This document shows positions 1 to 5,654 of a stretch of 9,738 bases of DNA, piece by piece. This DNA is from Candidatus Methanophagales archaeon (lineage in GTDB: Archaea > Halobacteriota > Syntropharchaeia > Alkanophagales > Methanospirareceae), in assembly GCA_021161765.1 (NCBI GenBank), contig JAGGZZ010000085.1, positions 1 through 9,738 on the forward strand, read 5' to 3'. The notes beneath the pieces are model-generated. The model was given only the letters and a program-made list of their open reading frames with translations. It made no database searches and was not told where the DNA came from. The position numbers were made by a program, and so were the translations under genes. Position 1 is the first letter of the stretch; the number at the start of each line of letters is the position of its first letter.

Positions 1-43
1 ATTTACACGGATTTACGCAACACTTTTTCTTTTTCAAAAAACA

Positions 44-61
44 CTTTCTTTCTAAAGAAAG
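44..61. repeat. T-rich/A-rich perfect inverted repeat (hairpin 1)
   Basis: An 8-bp perfect inverted repeat, CTTTCTTT then CT then AAAGAAAG. A near-identical hairpin lies at 102-120 and a variant at 8207-8223, always next to the 'cacagatt' family of intergenic repeats. The 2-base spacer would have to open the innermost pair to fold. It may be part of a dispersed repeat unit; a role in transcription termination is possible but not shown. Confidence 0.6.
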
Positions 62-101
62 AACCTGTGCTAAGAAAGTATAGTTCTTTTGGTAAAGTTA
101 A

Positions 102-120
102 CTTTCTTTTTGAAAGAAAG
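102..120. repeat. T-rich/A-rich perfect inverted repeat (hairpin 2)
   Basis: CTTTCTTT, a 3-base TTG spacer, then AAAGAAAG: an 8-bp perfect stem. Read on the minus strand it follows the short repeat at 173-200 at some distance, which mirrors the arrangement at 8165-8223 on the plus strand. I read it as one end of a larger degenerate intergenic repeat. Confidence 0.6.
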
Positions 121-123
121 GTT

Positions 124-150
124 TGTGTTAATTTGCGTTAATCTGTGTCT
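124..150. repeat. dispersed 'taatctgtgt' intergenic repeat
   Basis: A run built from 'gtgttaat', 'gcgttaat' and 'ctgtgtct' units. Related sequences occur at 1-20 (inverted orientation) and 2375-2407 (same orientation, 'gtgttaatccgtgtct'). These short A/T-rich units lie only between genes in this window. No coding or RNA role is visible. Confidence 0.55.
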
Positions 151-172
151 CTAATTTACTTTCTGTTTTCTT

Positions 173-200
173 GTGAAAATCTGTGTAATCTTGTGGTTAC
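173..200 (-). repeat. 28-bp dispersed repeat, inverted copy of the one at 8165
   Basis: Read on the minus strand these 28 bases match the plus-strand sequence starting at 8165, except that the 8165 copy has one extra 9-base 'acacagatt' unit. The two copies are about 8 kb apart and in opposite orientation, so they could in principle pair or recombine. It lies 30 bases downstream of the cooC stop codon, in the 3' flank of that gene. Confidence 0.7.
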
Positions 201-229
201 TTTTCGGAATGACCATAATACCCCCCCTC

Positions 230-997
230 TCACATTATAGCTCTCGCTATTCTTCTTATACCGATAACCGACGGCGCATCGTCAGGTAAATCCACGATTG
301 GCACGCCTTTAAAGTCATATTCCGGGATTAACGGGTCAAAGGGTATTATTTCCTCTATGGTGAGACCGTATTTCTTCGCTTCTTCTATTATCATCGCCTC
401 CATGCCCTCTGGTATTTTATTCGCTATGTTCATCATTTGCTTCACATCGGCATCTATTTCCTCGGCAATCCGCCTGAGCCGCAATGCGGTTTTTATGCTC
501 TTCAGCGTTGTGTCCAGCACGACAAGCATCACGTCAACGTCCCTTGTCGTTCTTCTGCTGAGGTGCTCCAGGCCCGCTTCGCAATCTATTATCGTGTAAT
601 CGTAGTTCTTCGTCAGCGTGTCTATAATCATTCGTATAATGTGATTTACCGGGCAGTAGCAGCCCGGTCCCTCTGGGCGGCCCATAACCAGCAGGTCATA
701 CTGCTCCTCCTCTTCTATTATCGCCGCTATTTTACCCTCGAATTGCGACCTCACGTCTAACGTAACGTCCCGATGCTTATCCTCCAGCAAACTTTCTCTT
801 ATATCGCCTGCCGTCTTATTATACGACATACCAAGTGCCTCAGGCAAGTTTGAATCGGCATCCGCATCCACGGCTAATATGCAAACGTCCTGACCTGCTG
901 CAAGTTTCAGTATTTCGGTGATTAACCGTGCGGAAATAGCTGTTTTCCCTGTTCCCCCCTTTCCCGCTACCGCGATTATTTTACCTTTTCGCATCAT
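230..997 (-). CDS. cooC: CooC-like nickel-insertion ATPase (CODH maturation factor)
   Basis: A 255-residue SIMIBI-class P-loop ATPase of the MinD/CooC group. Seen: a deviant Walker A GKGGTGKT at residues 12-19 with the signature lysine K13; a DADADSN stretch at 44-50; a CxC pair (C113, C115) in GPGCYCPVN; a Walker-B/switch-II-like IIDCEAG at 136-142; and NKI near 193. In CooC the CxC pair binds metal at the dimer interface, and the protein uses ATP to help insert nickel into the C-cluster of carbon monoxide dehydrogenase, in the cytoplasm. The length matches CooC. The start is the first of two adjacent ATGs; GAGGAG at 1009-1014 is 11 nt upstream. No CODH subunit gene is in the window, so partner and pathway are inferred from family. 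The exact paralogue (CooC1, CooC2 or AcsF) cannot be settled. Confidence 0.88.
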   Translation of the reverse strand: MMRKGKIIAVAGKGGTGKTAISARLITEILKLAAGQDVCILAVDADADSNLPEALGMSYNKTAGDIRESLLEDKHRDVTLDVRSQFEGKIAAIIEEEEQYDLLVMGRPEGPGCYCPVNHIIRMIIDTLTKNYDYTIIDCEAGLEHLSRRTTRDVDVMLVVLDTTLKSIKTALRLRRIAEEIDADVKQMMNIANKIPEGMEAMIIEEAKKYGLTIEEIIPFDPLIPEYDFKGVPIVDLPDDAPSVIGIRRIARAIM

Positions 998-1079
998 ATC
1001 ATAAGATTCTCCTCGTTTGGGTTCAAAGTTCAGAGTTGTACAAGAAGGCGTGGTTTGTTTGTTTCTTCCGGTTATCTAA

Positions 1080-1097
1080 CCGCGGCTAAGCCCGCGG
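1080..1097. repeat. GC-rich palindrome
   Basis: CCGCGG, a 6-base spacer, then CCGCGG again (self-complementary), giving a 6-bp GC stem in otherwise A/T-rich intergenic DNA between the 1134-1739 gene and cooC, both read on the minus strand. It resembles the palindrome at 2287-2303 in size and composition. It could be a REP-like element or a processing/termination hairpin; the flanking T-run expected for a terminator is absent. Confidence 0.5.
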
Positions 1098-1133
1098 ACA
1101 TTCTAAACCGCCAATTGAACTCTCACCTTCGTT

Positions 1134-1739
1134 TCACCTCTTTGTTACCGCACCACCCAGAATTGCACCTAAAAATGCTCCTGCACCTGCAGCGATTAAG
1201 GGTAATGCAAACGTCAAGATTACATTAGCACGAGCGTTTCTCCTTTTCTTTTTTACCACAAAAGTTACGTCCGTTTCTTCAATCATTTGTTTTATCGTTT
1301 CTACATTTGAGGGCCTGTGGTCCGTCTCTAATAATTTTGGTTCAATGCCCCACCATCTCAAAAAACCCTCAACAAAATCTACTAATTTTGCATCCTCAAG
1401 TTCTGCCGAATGGCTAAAGAAAGCCGAGCATCTTGGAGGTTCTGCAATCATTTCTATTTTCTTTAATTCCCTGTCTAACAGTAAGGGTGTGTAACATACA
1501 GGGCAAAAAGTTTTGAATGTACTTGGATATTCTTGGCTGACGCTTAACTCTAAAGGTGTTCCACATTTTGGATTGGGGCACTCAAATTCATATTTCACTT
1601 CCATTTCCTCAAGGTATTCCATATCTTGTATTTCCACAGCACTTTCTCCCTCGACAATCTTCCACCCTTCATCCCAATTATCCTCTGACGTTATATCTTC
1701 AGGGGCGGTATCTTCCCAGTTCTTAATCTTTTCTTTCAT
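1134..1739 (-). CDS. zinc-ribbon / partial TIR-like / membrane-anchor protein
   Basis: A 201-residue protein with three parts. Residues 1-48 are acidic and have no recognised domain. Residues 54-82 hold four cysteines (C54, C59, C79, C82) spaced like a zinc ribbon. Residues 104-162 look like the first half of a TIR-like fold: a SAFFSHSAE strand-loop, a helix DFVEGFLRWWGIEP, an acidic loop, then a helix and strand IKQMIEETDVTFVV. After that comes KKKRRNAR and one hydrophobic segment (about 173-198) ending in a short basic tail. The second half of a TIR domain, where NAD-cleaving TIRs carry their catalytic glutamate, is missing, so this may be an internally deleted gene or a non-enzymatic protein. 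AGAGGT at 1757-1762 lies 17 nt before the start, and a TATA-like TTATATAAAAG (minus strand, 1767-1777) lies further up. The TIR assignment is my judgement from sequence pattern. Confidence 0.55.
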   Translation of the reverse strand: MKEKIKNWEDTAPEDITSEDNWDEGWKIVEGESAVEIQDMEYLEEMEVKYEFECPNPKCGTPLELSVSQEYPSTFKTFCPVCYTPLLLDRELKKIEMIAEPPRCSAFFSHSAELEDAKLVDFVEGFLRWWGIEPKLLETDHRPSNVETIKQMIEETDVTFVVKKKRRNARANVILTFALPLIAAGAGAFLGAILGGAVTKR

Positions 1740-1754
1740 TTTTCATTTATATAC

Positions 1755-1877
1755 TTACCTCTTACTTTTATATAACTTTTTCATCTGCTTATTTGCATCA
1801 TATGCAGTAATTGGACGCACTCTATACCTTCCTTTATCTTCTACAACAATAAAAAGAATTCTTCCAAATGTCACTTT
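1755..1877 (-). pseudogene. C-terminal remnant of a BrnT-like toxin gene
   Basis: On the minus strand, 40 codons ending in TAA at 1755-1757 encode a GRILFIVVEDKGRYR strand pair followed by RPITAYDANKQMKKLY. This matches the C-terminal pattern of BrnT-family type II toxins (strand, then R-x-I-[ST]-A, then a basic helix ending in a Tyr). The frame stays open upstream to a stop near 1923, but those codons do not look like the family N-terminus and no start was found, so at least half the gene is gone. The stop lies 15 nt before the start of the zinc-ribbon/TIR-like gene, an operon-like spacing in the position an antitoxin gene normally occupies. The family call rests on short motifs only. Confidence 0.5.
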
Positions 1878-2008
1878 AACTATTAAATAAAATTGCTTAC
1901 GGGAAGGATACGAGAAAATTAACTATTTCTCATCTTCCGGCTCAGAGAGCCTTCTTTCTAACCTTTTTATCCTCCCCGCATTGAAAATTCTATATAATCC
2001 AAACCTGT

Positions 2009-2155
2009 TTACTTCCCTCGGTGACTGGATTTCATTCTCAAATCCTTCGACCCGCATTTCCTGCATCGTGTCGCTCTGAGCGCATTTCTTGCATTGCAGT
2101 CCATGCATATCTTCACACGGAAGAGTCTTGCTTCCGCCTCCGGGAATCTTGCCAT
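2009..2155 (-). CDS. rpl40e: ribosomal protein eL40 (L40e)
   Basis: Forty-eight codons starting ATG at 2155 and ending TAA at 2009-2011. The protein begins MARFPEAEARLFRVKICMDC and has the archaeal L40e pattern: the FPEAEAR start, CxxC (C17, C20), NARNALRATRC, and a second CxxC (C31, C34), then a basic tail. The four cysteines bind zinc. It is a component of the large ribosomal subunit. Its length is normal for the archaeal protein, which lacks the ubiquitin fusion of eukaryotes. GAGGTGA at 2165-2171 sits 9 nt before the ATG and a TATA element at 2203-2211 lies further up. A longer ORF (1923-2168) overlaps it in another frame and has no family resemblance. Confidence 0.95.
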   Translation of the reverse strand: MARFPEAEARLFRVKICMDCNARNALRATRCRKCGSKDLRMKSSHRGK

Positions 2156-2164
2156 TTTCGCTTC

Positions 2165-2211
2165 TCACCTCTCCTCTGTATATCTATTCTATACTTCTTT
2201 AGTTATATATA
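2165..2211 (-). promoter_or_regulatory. archaeal promoter and Shine-Dalgarno of rpl40e
   Basis: Read on the minus strand: a TATATATAA element at 2203-2211, about 50 nt upstream of the L40e start, then GAGGAGAGGTGAG with the GAGGTGA core at 2165-2171. TATA-to-start spacing would give a 5' leader of roughly 25 nt that contains the ribosome binding site. A transcription start has not been observed; this is inferred from spacing. Confidence 0.65.
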
Positions 2212-2286
2212 CAGCATAAAAACCTTTAAATATTTTCATAAATAGAGGAGAGATAAAAAACTAAATTGTTGACACCGATTAACGCT

Positions 2287-2303
2287 CGTGGGCTCTGCCC
2301 ACG
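2287..2303. repeat. GC-rich palindrome, REP-like
   Basis: CGTGGGC, TCT, GCCCACG: a perfect 7-bp stem with a 3-base loop in the divergent region between rpl40e and asd. A second palindrome follows at 2311-2327. Together with 1080-1097 they form a small set of GC-rich hairpins in A/T-rich intergenic DNA. The similarity to REP-type elements is by architecture only. Confidence 0.6.
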
Positions 2304-2310
2304 TCCCCGC

Positions 2311-2327
2311 AAGCCCGGAAAGGGCTT
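2311..2327. repeat. palindrome AAGCCC-GGAAA-GGGCTT
   Basis: A perfect 6-bp stem with a 5-base loop, 7 bases after the previous hairpin. The two in tandem could form consecutive stem-loops in a transcript running toward asd, or terminate one running the other way. Neither is followed by a convincing T-tract. Confidence 0.5.
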
Positions 2328-2374
2328 AATTAACACAGATGATAAAAATTAACCGTGTTCAACGTAAAAAAAAT

Positions 2375-2407
2375 AAATCCGCGTAAATCAGTGTTAATCC
2401 GTGTCTT
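2375..2407 (+). repeat. dispersed 'gtgttaatccgtgtct' intergenic repeat
   Basis: The unit resembles 124-150 and, inverted, 1-20. It lies about 30 bases before asd. The 2156-2436 intergenic region thus holds the L40e promoter, two palindromes and this repeat, and no further gene that I can see. Confidence 0.5.
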
Positions 2408-2436
2408 AAATAGAAGGAAGTTATACTTTATATACA

Positions 2437-3495
2437 ATGACAAAAATAAAAGTTGGAGTATTAGGTGCGACCGGAAGCGTAGGGCAGCGATTTGTGCAGC
2501 TTTTGGACGGACACCCCTGGTTTGAACTCGAATCGCTGTTTGCTTCTGAACGAAGTGCGGGTAAGAAATACCGCGATGTATCGAAGTGGTTTCTTCCATC
2601 TGAGATGCCCGCGGAAGCAGCGGAGATGGTAGTGCAATCGCTGAACGATGTGGATACTTCAGAGAACGAAGACATCGCAATTATGTTCTCTGCTTTGCCC
2701 GGCTCGGTTGCAAGCGAGGTAGAGAAGAGATGTGCACAGGCAGGATATTGCGTGGCAAGTAATGTCTCGGTGCATAGAATGGAGCCTGATGTGCCTCTGA
2801 TCATTCCCGAGATAAATGCCGACCACTTAGCATTAATCGAGGTGCAAAAAGAGAAGCGGGGATGGGATGGATTCATCATAACAAATCCTAACTGTTCGAC
2901 CATCGTCATGGCGTTGAGTTTGAAACCGCTGATGAGATACGGGATAAAAGAAGTGCGAGTGTCAACTATGCAGGCGGTATCGGGTGCGGGATATGCAGGT
3001 GTGCCTTCAATGGCGATTCTGGATAACGTGATACCGTTTATAGAAAGCGAAGAAGATAAGATGGAAAGTGAACCGCTGAAGATTCTCGGCACCGTGGAAA
3101 AAGAAGGTTCAGGAATAAAAAACGCCGCATTCAACGTGTGTGCTTCCTGTCATCGCGTTCCCGTGATGGATGGTCATACCGAGGCGATATGGGTAAAGTT
3201 CAAGGAAGGCGTAACTGAAGAGGAAGCAAAGAAGGCGTTTAAGGACTTCACCACCGACATAAAAACGCCTTTTGCTCCTGAGAAGCCTATAATACTGCGT
3301 GAGGAGCAGGATAGACCGCAGCCCAGATTAGACCGTGATGCCGGGAGGGGTATGAGTGTATCGGTAGGGAGAGTAAGAGCAGGAAGAATGGAGAATGAGG
3401 TGAAGTACATTGCACAGGGTCACAATACGGTACGAGGTGCTGCGGGTGCGTCCATATTGAATGCTGAAGTACTGGTGGCGAGGAAATACGTATAA
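2437..3495 (+). CDS. asd: aspartate-semialdehyde dehydrogenase
   Basis: A 352-residue enzyme converting L-4-aspartyl phosphate to L-aspartate 4-semialdehyde with NADPH, the branch step to lysine, threonine and methionine, in the cytoplasm. Seen: an N-terminal Rossmann GATGSVG at residues 10-16; the active-site cysteine C153 in TNPNCSTIV; SGAGYAG at 182-188; and a CHRVPVMDGH stretch (238-247) whose H247 and R240 fit the catalytic His/Arg region of the archaeal/fungal-type subfamily. The length equals that of the archaeal family and no defect is visible. The ATG at 2437 is fixed by the Rossmann start; the only purine-rich site is GAAGGAAG near 2412-2419, rather far upstream, and a TATA-like run just before the ATG is too close to be its promoter. 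It stands alone, transcribed divergently from rpl40e. Confidence 0.95.
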   Translation: MTKIKVGVLGATGSVGQRFVQLLDGHPWFELESLFASERSAGKKYRDVSKWFLPSEMPAEAAEMVVQSLNDVDTSENEDIAIMFSALPGSVASEVEKRCAQAGYCVASNVSVHRMEPDVPLIIPEINADHLALIEVQKEKRGWDGFIITNPNCSTIVMALSLKPLMRYGIKEVRVSTMQAVSGAGYAGVPSMAILDNVIPFIESEEDKMESEPLKILGTVEKEGSGIKNAAFNVCASCHRVPVMDGHTEAIWVKFKEGVTEEEAKKAFKDFTTDIKTPFAPEKPIILREEQDRPQPRLDRDAGRGMSVSVGRVRAGRMENEVKYIAQGHNTVRGAAGASILNAEVLVARKYV

Positions 3496-3497
3496 AA

Positions 3498-3563
3498 TCC
3501 TAATTTTATTCGGCTTTTTATCGAACACCTAATATTTTTAGGATTACCTATTTATCTGCCTAA
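3498..3563 (+). repeat. 66-bp dispersed repeat, copy 1
   Basis: Begins 3 bases after the asd stop. It aligns without gaps to 8295-8360 over 66 bases with 52 identities by hand count. Conserved blocks are a TCCTAA start, ATTCGGCTTTTTATC, TTTTTAGG, and TATTTAT followed by TGCCTAA. Internal CCTAA/TTAGG units are arranged so that short hairpins can form: CCTAA-TATTT-TTAGG within this copy, then TTAGG-N16-CCTAA. It precedes the decayed block that runs from here to 4977. Confidence 0.75.
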
Positions 3564-3609
3564 CAAAGACATTGAATGGCTGCGTATAACTGAAGGCATC
3601 TGCAAGTCG

Positions 3610-3795
3610 GTGCCTGTGATGTACAGTGATAACAGCGTAGGTCCCAATGCCATAACTGACCGAGTTCAGGTTCATAGTCGGCCGATACATGCGAATTCAC
3701 TCGAGAATATAGTCAAGCAGGTGGTTGAGAAGGTGACAAAACGTAAGGCATATGTCATAACCGAGGGTACGGCAGGCTATATCTTGAACCTATGA
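3610..3795 (+). pseudogene. unrecognised ORF, probable gene remnant
   Basis: A 61-codon frame from a GTG at 3610 (or ATG at 3619) to TGA at 3793-3795. The same frame is open back to the asd stop, and the stretch just upstream (PNKDIEWLRITEGICKS) also looks protein-like, so the true gene probably began earlier and lost its start. I do not recognise the family: the C-terminal part has a helix SLENIVKQVVEKVTK and ends in YVITEGTAGYIL. No ribosome binding site precedes either start. The upstream end merges into the 66-bp repeat. It lies 24 bases before a small membrane protein gene. Remnant status is inferred from its surroundings. Confidence 0.4.
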
Positions 3796-3819
3796 ATCGT
3801 ATGGAGGAGGAGAAAAAAG

Positions 3820-4140
3820 ATGAACAGAAGAATAGAAATATATTTTTTCTATATCTTACTGGGTTTGTTATACTCCGTAGTCAAGGTGATTTGCTATATC
3901 AACGGTCTTGTTTACCTGCGTGGAGTGATATATGGGGTAATCGCAGGTGTTTCGACAATCAGCGTTGGGATTCTCGCACTCAAAGAGTATGATGGAGCGG
4001 ATAAGCCAGTGTGGCACTGACTGGCTGCTCTGATACCTCTGATTATCATTCCACTTACCCCCATTGTTATGATTCTTCATTTTTCATTTAGGGCTCAGGA
4101 CGTTTCTGATGGAGAAAATGACCCCATTTATGCTATTTGA
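3820..4140 (+). pseudogene. small membrane protein gene interrupted by one TGA
   Basis: ATG at 3820 preceded by a strong GGAGGAGGA (3803-3811). The first 66 codons give two hydrophobic segments (about residues 8-28 and 34-55) and end at TGA 4018-4020 after KPVWH. Directly after that stop the same frame continues LAALIPLIIIPLTPIVMIL, an obvious third membrane helix, to TGA 4138-4140. A G-to-A change of TGG to TGA at 4018-4020 would explain this. Either a short 66-residue two-helix protein is made or the gene is dead. The last 32 bases overlap the next gene in another frame. Function is unknown; the neighbouring methyltransferase also starts with a hydrophobic segment, which may mean they worked together at the membrane. 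Confidence 0.6.
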
Positions 4141-4487
4141 AGGCATCGCGGTTGCTCAATTCATCGTGGCTATTCTGATGTTCCGTGGTTTGATATTCAA
4201 GCGTGGAACGGATAAGCAGAAGATGCCCCGCGCGGGCTTTGCGATAATGAAGACGGTATTAACCTTGCGCAGCCTATTTAAAAAGCCAGAAAGAATCTTA
4301 CGTGAGATGGGCATCCAGAAAGGAGAAATTGTTGGAGGAACTACACAGGGTATTGAAATCGGATGGAAGTCTTTTTGTTACCGCTGAACATTTCGACCTG
4401 AGCGAATTTATGAATATCGTTGCACGGGGAAATTTATTCACGCTGGTTGAGCAAAGAGGCGAAGTATTCATGTTTAAGAGGGATTGA
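4109..4487 (+). pseudogene. SAM-methyltransferase A, core deleted and frameshifted
   Basis: ATG at 4109. Residues 1-75 show a hydrophobic N-terminal segment, then LFKKPERILREMGIQKGEIV, the lead-in to motif I of class I (UbiE-like) methyltransferases. The glycine-rich SAM loop that should come next is absent. At 4331-4336 the frame shifts and the sequence goes directly to LLEELHRVLKSDGSLFVT, the helix and strand after the catalytic core, then a C-terminal stretch ending FMFKRD at TGA 4485-4487. Roughly 80-100 residues are missing compared with complete family members (estimate from memory). The frame from the ATG ends in a nonsense tail at 4387. Neither half can bind SAM. The 5' end overlaps the broken membrane gene. 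Family call is secure for both halves; that they belong to one ancestor is inferred from order and spacing. Confidence 0.75.
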
Positions 4488-4505
4488 AATTATTTATGTG
4501 CCTAA
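4486..4505 (+). repeat. partial copy of the 66-bp repeat (3' end)
   Basis: Twenty bases with 19 matches to 8341-8360, ending in TATTTATGTGCCTAA. The upstream two thirds of the repeat are not present because the preceding sequence is the end of methyltransferase A. It lies 52 bases before the next broken methyltransferase start. Confidence 0.6.
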
Positions 4506-4557
4506 AAATTATATCAGAGATATTGTTTTGTTTGGATAGCCTAAATGGAGAAGTAAA

Positions 4558-4977
4558 ATGGACGAGAGTTACTACCGCTACATACGAGGATGGTTTGGAA
4601 AATGGGCGTGGTTCTATAATTTTATTGCTCTGCCTTTAACCGGCATAAGGAACAAGGTTGCAGAAATGATTGACTCAAAAGACAAAATAAAAATTCTGGA
4701 CGTCTGCACGGGAACCGGGACACAGGCATTTGCATTTGCATTTGCATTTGCGAAAATAATCGTTGTTGACTATCACATTCCAAAGAACAGGTTGCACCGA
4801 TGGCTGCACGTGTCTTTTGTATCACTTTACGAGAGCAAGTATTATAGGGACTTTGCGAAGCGAGACCTTGAGGAGTTATTGCGAGAACACGGTTTTCGTG
4901 CGGTTAAAGAAGCTTATGGGCTGGGGGATTTTGTTAAGATTTTTGTGCGCGAGCGGAAATCGTTTGAGGGGAAATAA
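4558..4977 (+). pseudogene. SAM-methyltransferase B, in-frame core deletion
   Basis: A 139-codon open frame; GGAG at 4547-4550 is 7 nt before the ATG. Residues 1-56 match a UbiE/MenG-type N-terminus: YNFIALPLTGIRNKV, then motif I ILDVCTGTGTQ (47-57). The frame then runs through AFAFAFAFA, encoded by four gcattt repeats, straight into KIIVVDYHIPKNRLHRWLH (66-84), which normally follows motif III near the end of the Rossmann core. The strands carrying the SAM adenosine-binding acid and motif II are absent, about 70 residues by comparison with the family as I know it. The C-terminal helix LEELLREHGFRAVKEAYGLGDFVKI is intact. The frame is maintained, so a mini-protein could be made, but it should not be an active methyltransferase. 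Confidence 0.75.
4726..4749 (+). repeat. (gcattt)x4 tandem hexamer at a deletion junction
   Basis: Four perfect copies of gcattt, followed by a near-copy gcg, exactly where methyltransferase B jumps from motif I to the post-core strand. It encodes alternating Ala-Phe. Slippage or end-joining at the junction could have produced it. Confidence 0.8.
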
Positions 4978-4992
4978 GAATGAATGACCTAT

Positions 4993-5041
4993 TATTAATA
5001 ATATCTCTAATCTTTGTTGGGCAACCTTTCTATGGTAAGGT
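4993..5041 (+). promoter_or_regulatory. putative promoter and operator of the regulator-feoB cluster
   Basis: A TATA-like TTAATAATAT at about 4995-5004 is followed by the inverted repeat ACCTT-N8-AAGGT at 5024-5041, and the regulator ATG is at 5048. A start site 25 nt past the TATA would fall in or next to the inverted repeat, which also contains the only ribosome-binding-like AAGGT. A DtxR-family protein binding here would block its own cluster when metal is abundant; that is inference from family behaviour and position. Confidence 0.4.
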
Positions 5042-5047
5042 AATAAT

Positions 5048-5653
5048 ATGACTGGAGAATCTGACATTCTACGAATAGTAGAGGAGGATATACTGAGGAT
5101 ATTGGGAGAAGAGAAAAGTAAAAGAGTCTCATTAGAATCTATAAAATCCGAGATTAAAGTCACTTATTTATTCATAACCAACGCAATTAAAGAATTGGAG
5201 CGAGAGGGATTAGTACAATCCCAGGGTGACTCTATTGTATTAACAAAGGAAGGGGTGGGCAAGGCAGAAAATATTGTCAAAAGACACTTAGTCCTTGAGA
5301 ATTACTTTAAATTTAAAATTAAAAGAACGAGAAGCGAAAGAGAAGCGCATAAAATGACCGATATCCTTGAACACTACATCTCTAAAGAAGTTATTGAGCA
5401 CATAAAAAAGCTGTCTACATTTAAAACGGAAGGCTTTCCGCTGACAAAACTCGCGCTTAACAAAGAAGGCATAATTACGGATATTCTGTTCCCTGACTAC
5501 GGATTATTTGAAAGGATAGTCAGTATGGGCATCGTTCCCAGTGAGAAAATCAAGGTCATGTACAAGATTCCGGACGGCATGGTTATTTACGTTGGTGGCA
5601 AGAAATTCGCGTTGGGTAATGAAATCGCAAAAGGGATAGAGGTGTTGAGTTGA
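5048..5653 (+). CDS. DtxR-like metal regulator fused to a FeoA domain
   Basis: A 201-residue protein. Residues 8-72 form a winged helix (TYLFITNAIKELEREGLVQ as recognition region, then a wing and LTKEGVGKA). Residues 72-122 resemble the DtxR dimerisation/metal domain: KRHLVLENYF (H80, E84) and REAHKMTDILEHYISKEVIEHI (H101, E108, H109), giving candidate metal ligands like those of DtxR/MntR. Residues 133-200 are a FeoA-type SH3-like domain with RIVSMGIVPSEKIKVM and the closing FALGNEIAKGIEVL. Such fusions sense Fe(II) or Mn(II) and repress uptake genes, and the FeoA part can also touch FeoB. The gene ends one base before the feoB ATG, so the pair is almost surely co-transcribed. Which metal it senses cannot be told. 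No defect is seen. Confidence 0.85.
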   Translation: MTGESDILRIVEEDILRILGEEKSKRVSLESIKSEIKVTYLFITNAIKELEREGLVQSQGDSIVLTKEGVGKAENIVKRHLVLENYFKFKIKRTRSEREAHKMTDILEHYISKEVIEHIKKLSTFKTEGFPLTKLALNKEGIITDILFPDYGLFERIVSMGIVPSEKIKVMYKIPDGMVIYVGGKKFALGNEIAKGIEVLS

Positions 5654-5654
5654 G

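Noticed and set aside
1923..2168. An 81-codon minus-strand ORF as a real hypothetical gene
   Set aside because: It overlaps rpl40e in another frame; the L40e frame has family motifs, promoter and ribosome binding site, while this one resembles nothing. A small GGCTC-AGA-GAGCC hairpin at 1939-1951 in its tail is noted but has no convincing terminator T-run.
2425..2434. TATA-like run immediately before asd as its promoter
   Set aside because: It lies only a few bases before the ATG, so transcription would begin inside the gene; the Rossmann motif fixes the ATG at 2437.
2421..3134. Long minus-strand ORF opposite asd
   Set aside because: Antisense shadow of a conserved, intact gene; serine-rich composition without family signal.
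4980..5051. A 23-codon hydrophobic leader ORF overlapping the regulator start as ATGA
   Set aside because: It has a passable GAGGGG upstream, but a TATA-like element and a likely transcription start lie within it, which would leave it untranscribed at its 5' end. No family support.
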